Shown here: one piece after another, positions 41,610 through 49,950 of the stretch
How positions within the stretch are numbered: the first letter of the stretch is position 1
Layout of the letters: each line of letters starts with the position of its first letter
Assembly (NCBI GenBank): GCA_045576235.1
Contig: JAZNGA010000006.1
Span: 16,883 to 80,882 of the forward strand
Source of the DNA: SIG437 sp045576235
GTDB taxonomy: Bacteria > Bacillota > Clostridia > UBA1381 > UBA9506
Direction of reading: 5' to 3'
DNA: 64,000 bases
Notes under the pieces: generated by a model
Database searches by the model: none
Seen by the model: the letters and a program-made list of their open reading frames with translations, nothing else
What the model was told of the DNA's origin: nothing
Translations under genes and position numbers: made by a program

Positions 41610-43979
41610 CTACTTAAGCGTGACAACAGTCACGCCTGTCTCTCCTTCTCCATATTTGCCTGCACGATATCCTTCGACGCATCTGTGTTTCCTTAAATAT
41701 TCCGTGATTCCTGCCCGAAGCGCGCCTGTTCCCTTGCCGTGAATTATCGTCACAGTCTTAAGTGATGCCATGACCGAATCGTCAATGAATTTATCAACTG
41801 CCATAATTGCCTCATCAACCATCATTCCGCGCAGGTCTATCTCTGTTTTTGCATCTTTTGTCTTACCGCCTGCAAAAACTGTTTTGGATGCTTTCTGCTC
41901 TTTAAATGTGCTTTCATCTTTGATTCTCACAAGGTCAGAGATATGCACCCTGATTTTCATTATTCCTGCCTGAACTGAAAGATTTCCCGAGCTGTCAGGC
42001 GCCGAAAGAACAGTTGCTTCATTGTCTAAAGAAAGAATTTTAACGGTCTCTCCTTCTTTTAAATTTTTAGGAGGCTTTCTGTTTATCTTTTTTTCTGCCT
42101 CGCCCGTTTTAGAAACCTTTTCTTCCTGTTCTTTTAAAGCTTCTTTTGCCCTGTTTGCAGCTGCAACCGCATCTTTAACACTTGCATTTTCTTTAATTTC
42201 ACGAAGTTCTTTTAAAATGCGCCTGTGTTCTTCTTTTGTTGTTTCTAAAATCCTTAAGGCCTCTAATCTTGCTTCTTCAAGCTGTTTTTTTGTTTTAATA
42301 TCAGCCTCGCGCACAGCTTTTTTAGCCTTGTCCATCATGATTTTAGCATCACGCATCATCGCTTCTGCCTTGCTTTTTCGCTTTTCTGAATGTTGTCTGT
42401 CTTCCTCCAAGCTGACGAGCACATCTTCAAGCTTAGCGCTTTCTTCTCCAATATGCTCTGTTGCACGGCTGATAATTGCCTCATCCAAACCGAGCCTTTT
42501 TGAAATTGCAAACGCATTACTCTTTCCCGGCACGCCAATCAAAAGCTTATAGGTCGGGGAAAGCGACTTAATGTCAAATTCGCATGATGCATTCATAACG
42601 CCCGGCGTCGAAAGAGCAAACATCTTAAGCTCGCTATAGTGAGTTGTTGCTGCAACGCGCGCTCCTTTAGACCGCAGAAACTCCAGGATGGAAACAGCAA
42701 GCGCCGCTCCTTCTGTCGGGTCTGTGCCTGCACCGAGCTCATCAGCAAGCACGAGCGTCTTATCGTTCACCTTTTTTAAAATTCCCACAAGATTGACTAT
42801 GTGAGAAGAAAAGGTCGATAAGCTCTGCTCTATGCTCTGCTCGTCACCGATGTCAGCAAACACATCTGAAAAAAACGAGATTTCACTTGAGTCCAAAGCT
42901 CCGATATGAAGCCCTGAAAGCGCCATAATCGTGAAAAGGCCGAGAGTTTTTAAAGAAACTGTTTTTCCGCCTGTGTTCGGGCCTGTGATGACAAGCGTGT
43001 CAAATTCGCCACCTAGATATATATCGACAGGCACAACCTTGTCTTTATCTAAAAGAGGGTGTCTGCCTTTTTTGATTGAAATATATCCTCTGTCATTTAA
43101 TTTTGGAGCTGTCGCATTCTGCTTGACCGAAAGTTTTGCTTTTGCAAAAATGAAATCAAGCTCAAAAATAATTTTTGTGTTTGCCTCTATGTTGTCTGCA
43201 TAATCAGCGCAAAATGCTGAGAGCTCTGCAATTATTTTTTCAATCTCTTTTTTTTCATCACCATAGAGACCAGAGAGAGAATTTGTCAGCTCAACAACTG
43301 CCATCGGCTCGACAAAAATGGTCGCTCCTGATGATGATGAGTCGTGAACAATTCCCGCCACTTCGTTTTTACATTCAGCTTTAACAGGAACGACAAACCT
43401 GTCGCCTCTCGTTGTGATAATCGGTTCCTGAAGCGCTTTCTGATATTTCTGTGATGAAATAATGGAATTTAAAACCTCTCTGATTTTTATTGTCTGCGTT
43501 TTGATTTTTCTTCTTATGGAAAAGAGCTCGCCTGATGCAGAGTCTGCAATTTCCTCTTCTGAAACTATGACCTCGTCTATCCTTTTTCTCAGATCGGAAA
43601 GAGTTTCAAGTCCGCCCGAGAGCGAGGTTATTGTCCCTTCTGAAAGACTCTTGTCCTCCTGAACATATTTTTTAGTTGCAGATGAAATGACAGATAAGTC
43701 ACGAAGCGCAATCAATTCTCTCATCGTCATAACGCCACCCATTTCAGCGCGGCGCACAGCGCCTGTGACATTCGTGATTTTAAGAGACTGCGGGTTTCCC
43801 CTTCTTAAAATGATGCCGACGCCTTCTGTCGTGTCTGAAAGGAGCTTTTCAGCCGCAGAAAAACTGTCCGCAGGCGAAAGTGAAAGAATCTTTTCTTTAA
43901 CCTCGGGATTGTCTGTGTGTTCTGCAAGCAGTTTTAAAATTTTATCAAATTCAAGTGTTTTAAAAACTTTTTTATCCAT
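41610..43979 (-). CDS. mutS2: MutS2 / RqcU ATPase-nuclease
   Basis: This 789-residue protein of the MutS family lacks the mismatch-recognition domain. It has the core/lever region, then the ATPase domain with Walker A GPNTGGKTVSLKTLGL and LADELGAGTDPTEGAAL. A long coiled coil at about residues 520-640 is followed by a KOW-like segment and a C-terminal Smr nuclease domain (EIDLRGMMVDEA, HGKGTGALR). In Bacillus MutS2 (RqcU) splits collided ribosomes. Here it is in the same gene series as an RqcP-like protein, which supports a ribosome-rescue role over DNA repair. Confidence 0.95.
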   Translation of the reverse strand: MDKKVFKTLEFDKILKLLAEHTDNPEVKEKILSLSPADSFSAAEKLLSDTTEGVGIILRRGNPQSLKITNVTGAVRRAEMGGVMTMRELIALRDLSVISSATKKYVQEDKSLSEGTITSLSGGLETLSDLRKRIDEVIVSEEEIADSASGELFSIRRKIKTQTIKIREVLNSIISSQKYQKALQEPIITTRGDRFVVPVKAECKNEVAGIVHDSSSSGATIFVEPMAVVELTNSLSGLYGDEKKEIEKIIAELSAFCADYADNIEANTKIIFELDFIFAKAKLSVKQNATAPKLNDRGYISIKKGRHPLLDKDKVVPVDIYLGGEFDTLVITGPNTGGKTVSLKTLGLFTIMALSGLHIGALDSSEISFFSDVFADIGDEQSIEQSLSTFSSHIVNLVGILKKVNDKTLVLADELGAGTDPTEGAALAVSILEFLRSKGARVAATTHYSELKMFALSTPGVMNASCEFDIKSLSPTYKLLIGVPGKSNAFAISKRLGLDEAIISRATEHIGEESAKLEDVLVSLEEDRQHSEKRKSKAEAMMRDAKIMMDKAKKAVREADIKTKKQLEEARLEALRILETTKEEHRRILKELREIKENASVKDAVAAANRAKEALKEQEEKVSKTGEAEKKINRKPPKNLKEGETVKILSLDNEATVLSAPDSSGNLSVQAGIMKIRVHISDLVRIKDESTFKEQKASKTVFAGGKTKDAKTEIDLRGMMVDEAIMAVDKFIDDSVMASLKTVTIIHGKGTGALRAGITEYLRKHRCVEGYRAGKYGEGETGVTVVTLK

Positions 43980-44031
43980 TTTTCTTTTTCAAACCGAAAA
44001 AAAGGCAAAAACAAGTTCTGCCCTTTTCGTT

Positions 44032-44823
44032 TTAAAGCTCTCCTAATAATTTATTAACATCTTCGTGTGAAACATTTGAAAGGAAGGTCGTCTCCAAATC
44101 CTTCGTTTTTTCAAGATATTCTTTAGCAAGCTCTGTTTTTCCCAAAGCTTTAGCAGCTATTGCCGCATTATAATAAGCCTCAATGAAATATGGATTTTTC
44201 TCCATAAGCTTTTCAGCATAAGAAAAAGCCTTTTCCCCGTCTCCCTTAAGATTATAGAGCTGAACCATATTATCTAAAATGACAGCATCTTCGCTGTTAT
44301 ATTCTATTGCCTCTGAATTAAATTCCTCTGCTTTTTCCATATCGCCCAAAACAATGTAGAGATAGCCGATGCTGCCATAGATTGAAGAATTTTTATAGTT
44401 TGGGAAAATCTCTAAAAGCTCTTCTAAAGCTTCTTCTTCCCTGCCCGTTTTCATAAGCACAAGAGCGTGATGCGATTTGGCAAGATATTTTTCCTCGCAA
44501 GATGCTTTATTAAATCCTAAGATGGTCGATAAGACTTGCTCAGACCTGTCTGCCTTGCCTTCACGAAGCAGATAATATGCATAAGTTATCTTCTGTTTAA
44601 CATTCATTCCATGATTATATGCGCGTTCAAACCAGGAAAAAGCCTTGTCTTTTTCGCCTTTAGTGTAGTTTCTGTAGGCAAAAACCATGCAAACAGCAGG
44701 AAACCTTTTAACATAAAGAACGAACAAAAAGATAAGAGTTGCAAAAAGACCTATAACAAAACCTGATGTTGCATATAGCCAGCCGATGAAAAGCGCCGCT
44801 ATAAACATTAAAAAACCAAACAT
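44032..44823 (-). CDS. TPR-repeat membrane protein
   Basis: This 263-residue protein has two N-terminal hydrophobic helices (about residues 2-38) and then tetratricopeptide-like repeats to the C-terminus. Repeat cores include SWFERAYNHG, ALVLMKTGREEEALEEL and YIVLGDMEKAEEFNSEAIEY. It is probably a membrane-anchored scaffold exposed to the cytoplasm. No enzymatic motif is visible. It lies between the mutS2 and rqcP genes with gaps of 38-52 bp. Confidence 0.75.
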   Translation of the reverse strand: MFGFLMFIAALFIGWLYATSGFVIGLFATLIFLFVLYVKRFPAVCMVFAYRNYTKGEKDKAFSWFERAYNHGMNVKQKITYAYYLLREGKADRSEQVLSTILGFNKASCEEKYLAKSHHALVLMKTGREEEALEELLEIFPNYKNSSIYGSIGYLYIVLGDMEKAEEFNSEAIEYNSEDAVILDNMVQLYNLKGDGEKAFSYAEKLMEKNPYFIEAYYNAAIAAKALGKTELAKEYLEKTKDLETTFLSNVSHEDVNKLLGEL

Positions 44824-44861
44824 AACTCATTCCTCCGTTTTTTTAACATAGTAAAACATAG

Positions 44862-45104
44862 TCAGCCGATAACTCTGTAAAGCTCTGATGCCGCATCTTT
44901 TCTGACATTTTCCATGACATTCAGAACCTCAAACTTTGTCGTTTTTTCACCAAAACGAAGCTCTAAAATATCGCCCGGCTTAACATCATATGAAGCTTTA
45001 GCGGCTTTACCGTTAACTGAAACTCTGCCCGAATCGCAAGCTTCATTTGCGATTGTTCTTCTTTTTATGATTCTTGAAACCTTTAAAAATTTATCAAGAC
45101 GCAT
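44862..45104 (-). CDS. S4-domain RNA-binding protein, RqcP-like
   Basis: This 80-residue protein is essentially one S4 domain: MRLDKFLKVSRIIKRRTIAN, DSGRVSVNGKAAKASYDVKPGD, LELRFG. Size and sequence match RqcP (YlmH/Hsp15-like small S4 proteins), which works with RqcH to add alanine tails on stalled 50S subunits. AGGAGG precedes the ATG at 45104, so the TTG-started extension to 45122 is rejected. It is near mutS2/rqcU, an informative pairing. Confidence 0.88.
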   Translation of the reverse strand: MRLDKFLKVSRIIKRRTIANEACDSGRVSVNGKAAKASYDVKPGDILELRFGEKTTKFEVLNVMENVRKDAASELYRVIG

Positions 45105-45127
45105 TTTTTCCTCCTGACTCAAATGGA

Positions 45128-46123
45128 TTAAACAGCTGTAAATCCAACCTTTTTACGCACTTTTCTCATTGTGTGCTCTGCAACCTTACCTGCAATTTCT
45201 GCATTCTTTTTATAAAGCTCTTCAACATAGTCTTTATTTTTAGCAAGGTAGTCATATTTTTCTTTAACTGTCTTAAGCTCTGATGCAACAGTCTCTCCCA
45301 CCGCAAGCTTAAAGTCACCATAGCCTTTTCCTTCAAACTCTTTTTCTGCTTCTTCTATGGTCTTTCCCGTAATGGCGCTATAAATCGAAAGGAGATTTGT
45401 AACTCCCGGCTTATCCGGTGATGCTATTATTTCACTTCCTGAATCTGTCACAGCGCGCTTGAATTTTCTTATGATGTCGTCATATGAATCAAGAAGCGAA
45501 ATAAATCCGTTTGGATTGGGGTCAGATTTAGACATCTTATTTTCAGGCGTCTGAAGACTCATAACTCTTGAGCCGACTTTGCCTGTGTATGCTTCAGGAA
45601 TGGTGAAAGTGTCACCATAATAGTGGTTAAATCTCTGCGCAATATCGCGTGTTATCTCCAAATGTTGCAGCTGGTCGTGTCCGACTGGCACAATGTCTGC
45701 CTGATAAAGCAGGATGTCCGATGCCATCAAAACGGGATATGTAAACAGTCCTGCATTAATGTTGTCGGCGTGCTTTTGCGATTTTTCCTTAAACTGAGTC
45801 ATTCTTGAAAGCTCGCCCATCTGCGTGTTGCACGAAAGCACCCACATAAGCTCTGCATGCTGCGGAACATGTGACTGAAAAAACAAAAGCGATTTTTCAG
45901 GGTCAATTCCGCACGCAATATATTGCATGATAACATCTAAGCTTCTTTTTCTTAAATCGGCAGGCACCTGCCTGACTGTTATTGCATGCATATCCATAAC
46001 GGGATACATACATTCATATTCATCCTGAAGTTTAACCCAGTTTTTGAGCGCTCCAAGATAGTTTCCGAGTGTCAGCTCGCCTGAAGGCTGCATTCCTGAA
46101 AAAATTCTTTTTTTCTTATCCAT
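45128..46123 (-). CDS. trpS: Tryptophanyl-tRNA synthetase
   Basis: This 331-residue class Ic synthetase charges tRNA-Trp. The HIGH-like motif is in PSGELTLGNYLGAL (residues 13-26), and the KMSKS motif is present in ENKMSKSDPN. VPVGHDQLQHLEITRDIAQRFN is typical of TrpRS. Length is standard. No T-box is visible upstream; the gene simply follows the aminotransferase by 21 bp, so it is probably transcribed with the preceding genes. Confidence 0.95.
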   Translation of the reverse strand: MDKKKRIFSGMQPSGELTLGNYLGALKNWVKLQDEYECMYPVMDMHAITVRQVPADLRKRSLDVIMQYIACGIDPEKSLLFFQSHVPQHAELMWVLSCNTQMGELSRMTQFKEKSQKHADNINAGLFTYPVLMASDILLYQADIVPVGHDQLQHLEITRDIAQRFNHYYGDTFTIPEAYTGKVGSRVMSLQTPENKMSKSDPNPNGFISLLDSYDDIIRKFKRAVTDSGSEIIASPDKPGVTNLLSIYSAITGKTIEEAEKEFEGKGYGDFKLAVGETVASELKTVKEKYDYLAKNKDYVEELYKKNAEIAGKVAEHTMRKVRKKVGFTAV

Positions 46124-46144
46124 AAAAATTTCCTTTCATCAACA

Positions 46145-47341
46145 TCAGTTAAATTTCGATTTTAAAAGCTCTCCTAAAATTTCAATTCCCTTAATGATTT
46201 TTTCATCAGGCATCGTTGAATAGTTAAGTCTGAATGAGTTGCAAGGCTTATCTAAGTCTGTCATAAATGTGTTTCCGGGAACGAAGGCAACCTTTTTTTC
46301 AACAGCCTCTTTCATGAGAGCCAGCGTGTCAGCGCCTTCAGGAAGCGTCACCCAAATAAAAATTCCGCCTTCGGGGCGCGTGTATGTAACGCTTTTTGGG
46401 AAACACTTATCCATGCACGAAAGCATTAAAGAGCATCTGTGCTTATAAATATCACGGCTTTTTGCGATTGACTCATCTATGTCATATTCTTTTAAATATC
46501 TTGCCGCAATCATCTGCGAGAAAACATTTGTGTGGACATCTGTTGCCTGCTTACCGACAACAATTTTCTCTTTCAGCCCCTCGTCAAACACCATATAGGC
46601 AAGGCGGAGTCCGGGTGAGAAAACCTTTGAAAATGAGCCGATATAGACAACATGGCCTTTAGTGTCAAGCGATTTTATTGTCGGAACATCTTCCCCCGTG
46701 AAACGAAGCTCGCCATAGGGATTATCTTCCATAATTATCACATTATATTTTTCAGCTAAAGCAAGCATTTTCTTTCTTGTCTCCAGACTCATAGTCTTTC
46801 CTGATGGGTTCTGGAAAGTCGGAATTGTGTAAATCATCTTGATATTTTTATGTTCAGCAAGCGTCTTTTCAAGAAGTTCTATGTCCATTCCATCTTCATT
46901 TGTCTTGACGCCATAGAGCTCGGCTTTATATGTTCTGAAGGTGTTTAAGCATCCAATGAAGCTAGGCTCTTCGCAAACAACACCGTCTCCTTCATTTATC
47001 AGAACCTTTGTCAAAAGGTCAGCACCCTGCTGCGAGCCTGAAACGATAATCATCTCATTTTTTGTCATATCGATATTAAGCTTTTCTTCAAGTCTCTTTT
47101 TAATCTCGTCTAAGAGCGGTGCGTAGCCTTCTGAAATTCCATATTGCAAAGCTGTGACAGGTTCTTCTGTCAAAATGTCTGAACAAATCTTTTTAATTTC
47201 TTCCACGGGAAAGCTTTCAGGAGCTGGAAGACCCCCTGCAAAGCTTATTATATCAGGCTTGCCTGCAACTTTAAAAATTTCACGGATAGCAGATGCCTTA
47301 ACGCCTTTCATTTTTTCTGAAATCAAACCTTCGTAATTCAT
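46145..47341 (-). CDS. PLP-dependent aminotransferase (class I/II, aminoadipate-type)
   Basis: This 398-residue fold-type I aminotransferase begins with MKGVKASAIREIFKVAG and has ISFAGGLPAPESFP, common in LysN/2-aminoadipate transaminase and MocR-like relatives. The PLP lysine lies in YIGSFSKVFSPGLRLAY. There is no N-terminal DNA-binding domain, so it is a free enzyme. Substrate specificity is broad in this group. It sits between tatD and trpS with short gaps. Confidence 0.87.
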   Translation of the reverse strand: MNYEGLISEKMKGVKASAIREIFKVAGKPDIISFAGGLPAPESFPVEEIKKICSDILTEEPVTALQYGISEGYAPLLDEIKKRLEEKLNIDMTKNEMIIVSGSQQGADLLTKVLINEGDGVVCEEPSFIGCLNTFRTYKAELYGVKTNEDGMDIELLEKTLAEHKNIKMIYTIPTFQNPSGKTMSLETRKKMLALAEKYNVIIMEDNPYGELRFTGEDVPTIKSLDTKGHVVYIGSFSKVFSPGLRLAYMVFDEGLKEKIVVGKQATDVHTNVFSQMIAARYLKEYDIDESIAKSRDIYKHRCSLMLSCMDKCFPKSVTYTRPEGGIFIWVTLPEGADTLALMKEAVEKKVAFVPGNTFMTDLDKPCNSFRLNYSTMPDEKIIKGIEILGELLKSKFN

Positions 47342-47358
47342 TTCTAAACCCTCTCTTT

Positions 47359-48120
47359 TTATTTTATTCCAAAAAATCTTTTTCCGTTTTCCATAGTTAT
47401 TTTCTCAAGCTCATCATAAGAAATTCCTCTTAAATCTGCTATAGTCTCCAAAGTCTTTCTCACATTTAAAGGATTATTTCTTTCTCCCCTGTGCGGAACA
47501 GGTGAAAGATATGGCGAATCAGTCTCTATTAAAAGTCTGTCGAGCGGAACAACTTTAGCCGCCTCAATCACTTTTTTTGCATTTTTAAAGGTCACTGTTC
47601 CTGCAAAGGAAATGTAGAACCCAAGATTTATCATCTGCCTTGCAAATTCAGCACTTCCCGAAAAGCAATGCATGACGCCGCGGAAATAGCCCGACTGCTT
47701 AATGATGTCAAAGCAGTCTTGATGCGAGTCTCTGTCGTGGACTATGTAGGGAAGCCTCAGCTCCTTTGCAAGCTCAATCTGCCTGATAAAACCCCTTTTC
47801 TGTCCTTCTTTATCTGTGTCCTCGAAATGATAATCAAGCCCAATCTCACCTATTGCAACAACCTTTTTATTTTTTGCCATTTCTTTAAGTTTTGATATGT
47901 CTTCTTCTTTAAGATATGGCGCATCATAGGGGTGAACACCGACTGCCGCATAGATGAAACTGTGTTTTTCGGCTAAGTCTAAAGTTGTAACAGCTGACTC
48001 CATATCTGCCGCGACATTCACGATGAGCGAGACTCCCTCATCGTTAGCTTTTTTAATAACCTCATCTCTGTCTAAAGCAAATTTTTCATCATCAAGATGA
48101 GCGTGTGTGTCAAACAGCAT
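47359..48120 (-). CDS. TatD family metal-dependent DNase
   Basis: This 253-residue TIM-barrel hydrolase shows the metal motif FDTHAHLDDEKF at residues 3-14, then AVGVHPYDAPY, AIGEIGLDYHF, VMHCFSGS and LLIETDSPYLSP, all expected for TatD. The protein likely has 3'-5' exonuclease activity. The ATG at 48120 overlaps the end of rnhA by 11 bp and has AAAAGGAAA upstream. Confidence 0.92.
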   Translation of the reverse strand: MLFDTHAHLDDEKFALDRDEVIKKANDEGVSLIVNVAADMESAVTTLDLAEKHSFIYAAVGVHPYDAPYLKEEDISKLKEMAKNKKVVAIGEIGLDYHFEDTDKEGQKRGFIRQIELAKELRLPYIVHDRDSHQDCFDIIKQSGYFRGVMHCFSGSAEFARQMINLGFYISFAGTVTFKNAKKVIEAAKVVPLDRLLIETDSPYLSPVPHRGERNNPLNVRKTLETIADLRGISYDELEKITMENGKRFFGIK

Positions 48121-48607
48121 TTTCCTTTTCCCTTTCATATTCTGCATCAATCATCAGGTCATCACCTGAATATGCACTGACTGCAAGATGGTCGCATCTT
48201 TCGTTTTCAGGATGTCCTGCATGACCTTTAATCCAGTTATATGTCACATTATGCTTGGCAATTTCTTTTAAAAGCCTTTCCCACAAATCAACATTCTGTG
48301 CCCTTTTTTTATCGCTTTTAATCCAGCCTTTTTTCTGCCAGCCATAAACCCAGCCTTTAGAAAGCGCGTCTATGACATATTTTGAATCGCTTGTGACAAT
48401 GACATTACATGGCTCTTTCAGTTTCTCAAAGCCTTCCAAAACACCAATAATTTCCATTCTGTTGTTTGTTGTCAGCCTGAAACCGCCGGAAATTTCTTTT
48501 TTTATTTCTCCGTATTTTAAAATTGTACCGTAGCCGCCTTTTCCCGGGTTGCCTGAACACGCTCCGTCAGAAAAAAGCTCTACGGTCTTTAAATTATTAT
48601 CCATCAT
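48110..48607 (-). CDS. rnhA: Ribonuclease HI
   Basis: This 165-residue nuclease removes RNA from RNA-DNA hybrids. Catalytic residues are visible in ELFSDGACSGNPGKGG (Asp), NNRMEIIGVLEG (Glu), TSDSKYVIDA (Asp) and the late ENERCDHLA (Asp). It contains the basic KGWVYGWQKKGW region of the hybrid-binding handle. The ATG at 48607 has AAAGGGG seven bases before and overlaps the 3' end of the nrnA gene. Confidence 0.95.
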   Translation of the reverse strand: MMDNNLKTVELFSDGACSGNPGKGGYGTILKYGEIKKEISGGFRLTTNNRMEIIGVLEGFEKLKEPCNVIVTSDSKYVIDALSKGWVYGWQKKGWIKSDKKRAQNVDLWERLLKEIAKHNVTYNWIKGHAGHPENERCDHLAVSAYSGDDLMIDAEYEREKENAV

Positions 48608-49574
48608 AATCTGCCCCTTTAAGCGCAGTTTCAATTTTTTCTATGAGACTTTTTAAAATCTCATCTTTGTTTTTTGCGACGCTGATTCCTGCCGCATTGA
48701 CATGACCGCCGCCGCCAAATGTAGCCCCAATCGCAGCCAAGTCTATGATATCTTTACCTCTTAAGCTAATCTTATAACCACCATCAGCTTTGTCTTTCAG
48801 CAAAATTCCGACCTTGACTCCCTCTATGCTCAAAATTGTGTTCGGGAGCTCTTCCACATCGTCAGGCAAAACCCCATGTTTTCTTAAAAGCTCATCTGAG
48901 CAATAGAGAAAAGAGATTTTTCCTCCTGAAAAAAACTCAATTTTTGAATAAACCTCTCCTAAAAATTTGAGCTTCTGTTTTTTCACTGTGTCATAAAGGA
49001 CATTTGTGATTTTTCTGTGGTCTAAGCCTCCGCCAACCAACTCTGCTGCTATTGACAAGGTTTTTTCCGTGACATTTGAAAATTTGAAATGTCCCGTGTC
49101 TGTGGAAAGTCCTGTGTAGATTCCCTTCATCGCCTTTTCGGGAACAAATCCGCAAAGACAGATTGCCATATCATATATGAGCTCACAGCAGGCAGCACTT
49201 TCAGGATTTGTGTAGAAGCAGTCTGCAAACGGTGTGTTTGAAGCATGGTGGTCTATGGAAAGCTTCGTTTTTGCCGACATATAAACATCAGCAAGATTTC
49301 CAAGCCTTCCGAGCGCTCCGCAGTCTAAAGCTAAAGCTGTGTCTGTCTCTTCATTTTTGAGACAATCCAAACGCCAGTCCTCAAGATATGAAAACTTTTC
49401 TGAAGGCAAATCGCAAAGGCAAATAAAAACAGTTTTTCCCAAATGCTCCAATATAGCCTTTGCAGCGCTCACTGACCCAAGCGCATCTCCGTCAGGATTT
49501 TCGTGGGTAAAGAGCGCAATCTTTTCTGCTTTTTTCAGTTTTTCCATAACCTCAGAAAATGTGTTCATAATCAT
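48597..49574 (-). CDS. nrnA: DHH family phosphoesterase (NrnA-like)
   Basis: This 325-residue protein has the DHH metal site: FTHENPDGDALGS, then DCGALGRLG, and SIDHHASNTPFAD. The C-terminal DHHA1 domain ends with FGGGGHVNAAGIS. NrnA removes short oligoribonucleotides and dephosphorylates pAp. The ATG at 49574 overlaps the rbfA stop (ATGA) and has GGAG five bases upstream. The order rbfA-nrnA is standard in Firmicutes. Confidence 0.93.
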   Translation of the reverse strand: MIMNTFSEVMEKLKKAEKIALFTHENPDGDALGSVSAAKAILEHLGKTVFICLCDLPSEKFSYLEDWRLDCLKNEETDTALALDCGALGRLGNLADVYMSAKTKLSIDHHASNTPFADCFYTNPESAACCELIYDMAICLCGFVPEKAMKGIYTGLSTDTGHFKFSNVTEKTLSIAAELVGGGLDHRKITNVLYDTVKKQKLKFLGEVYSKIEFFSGGKISFLYCSDELLRKHGVLPDDVEELPNTILSIEGVKVGILLKDKADGGYKISLRGKDIIDLAAIGATFGGGGHVNAAGISVAKNKDEILKSLIEKIETALKGADYDG

Positions 49575-49924
49575 TTCTTCTCCGCAGCGCCCACATCGTG
49601 CAAAAGCTGATTGATTTTTGCTCCATGCTCAATTGAGCTATCGAGCTCAAAAACAATCTCGGGCGTATATCTCAAATTAATTCTCTTTCCGATTTCACGG
49701 CGCACAAAACCTGCCGATTTCTTTAAAGCCGCCATGGCAAGAGCCTTTGTGTTATCATCACCCATGACGCTTATATATGCTTTAGCATATCTTAAATCAG
49801 GCGTGACACTCACATTAACAACGCTTGTCATAATCGGAATTCTCGGGTCTTTAAGGTTTCTTATGATATCGCTTAACTCTTTTCTGACCTCTTCATTTAT
49901 TCTGACTATTCTGTTTCCTGCCAT
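49571..49924 (-). CDS. rbfA: Ribosome-binding factor A
   Basis: This 117-residue KH-like factor acts in late 30S maturation. It shows RIVRINEEVRKELSDIIRNL and DPRIPIMTSVVNVSVTPDLR, then AKAYISVMG and LRYTPEIVFELDSSIEHG, all family features. It lies 26 bp after infB. Confidence 0.96.
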   Translation of the reverse strand: MAGNRIVRINEEVRKELSDIIRNLKDPRIPIMTSVVNVSVTPDLRYAKAYISVMGDDNTKALAMAALKKSAGFVRREIGKRINLRYTPEIVFELDSSIEHGAKINQLLHDVGAAEKK

Positions 49925-49950
49925 TGCAAGTTCCTTTCTGAAATTATTAT

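Noticed and set aside
45105..46144. Trp T-box before trpS
   Set aside because: The gap to the upstream aminotransferase is only 21 bp, so no leader can fit.
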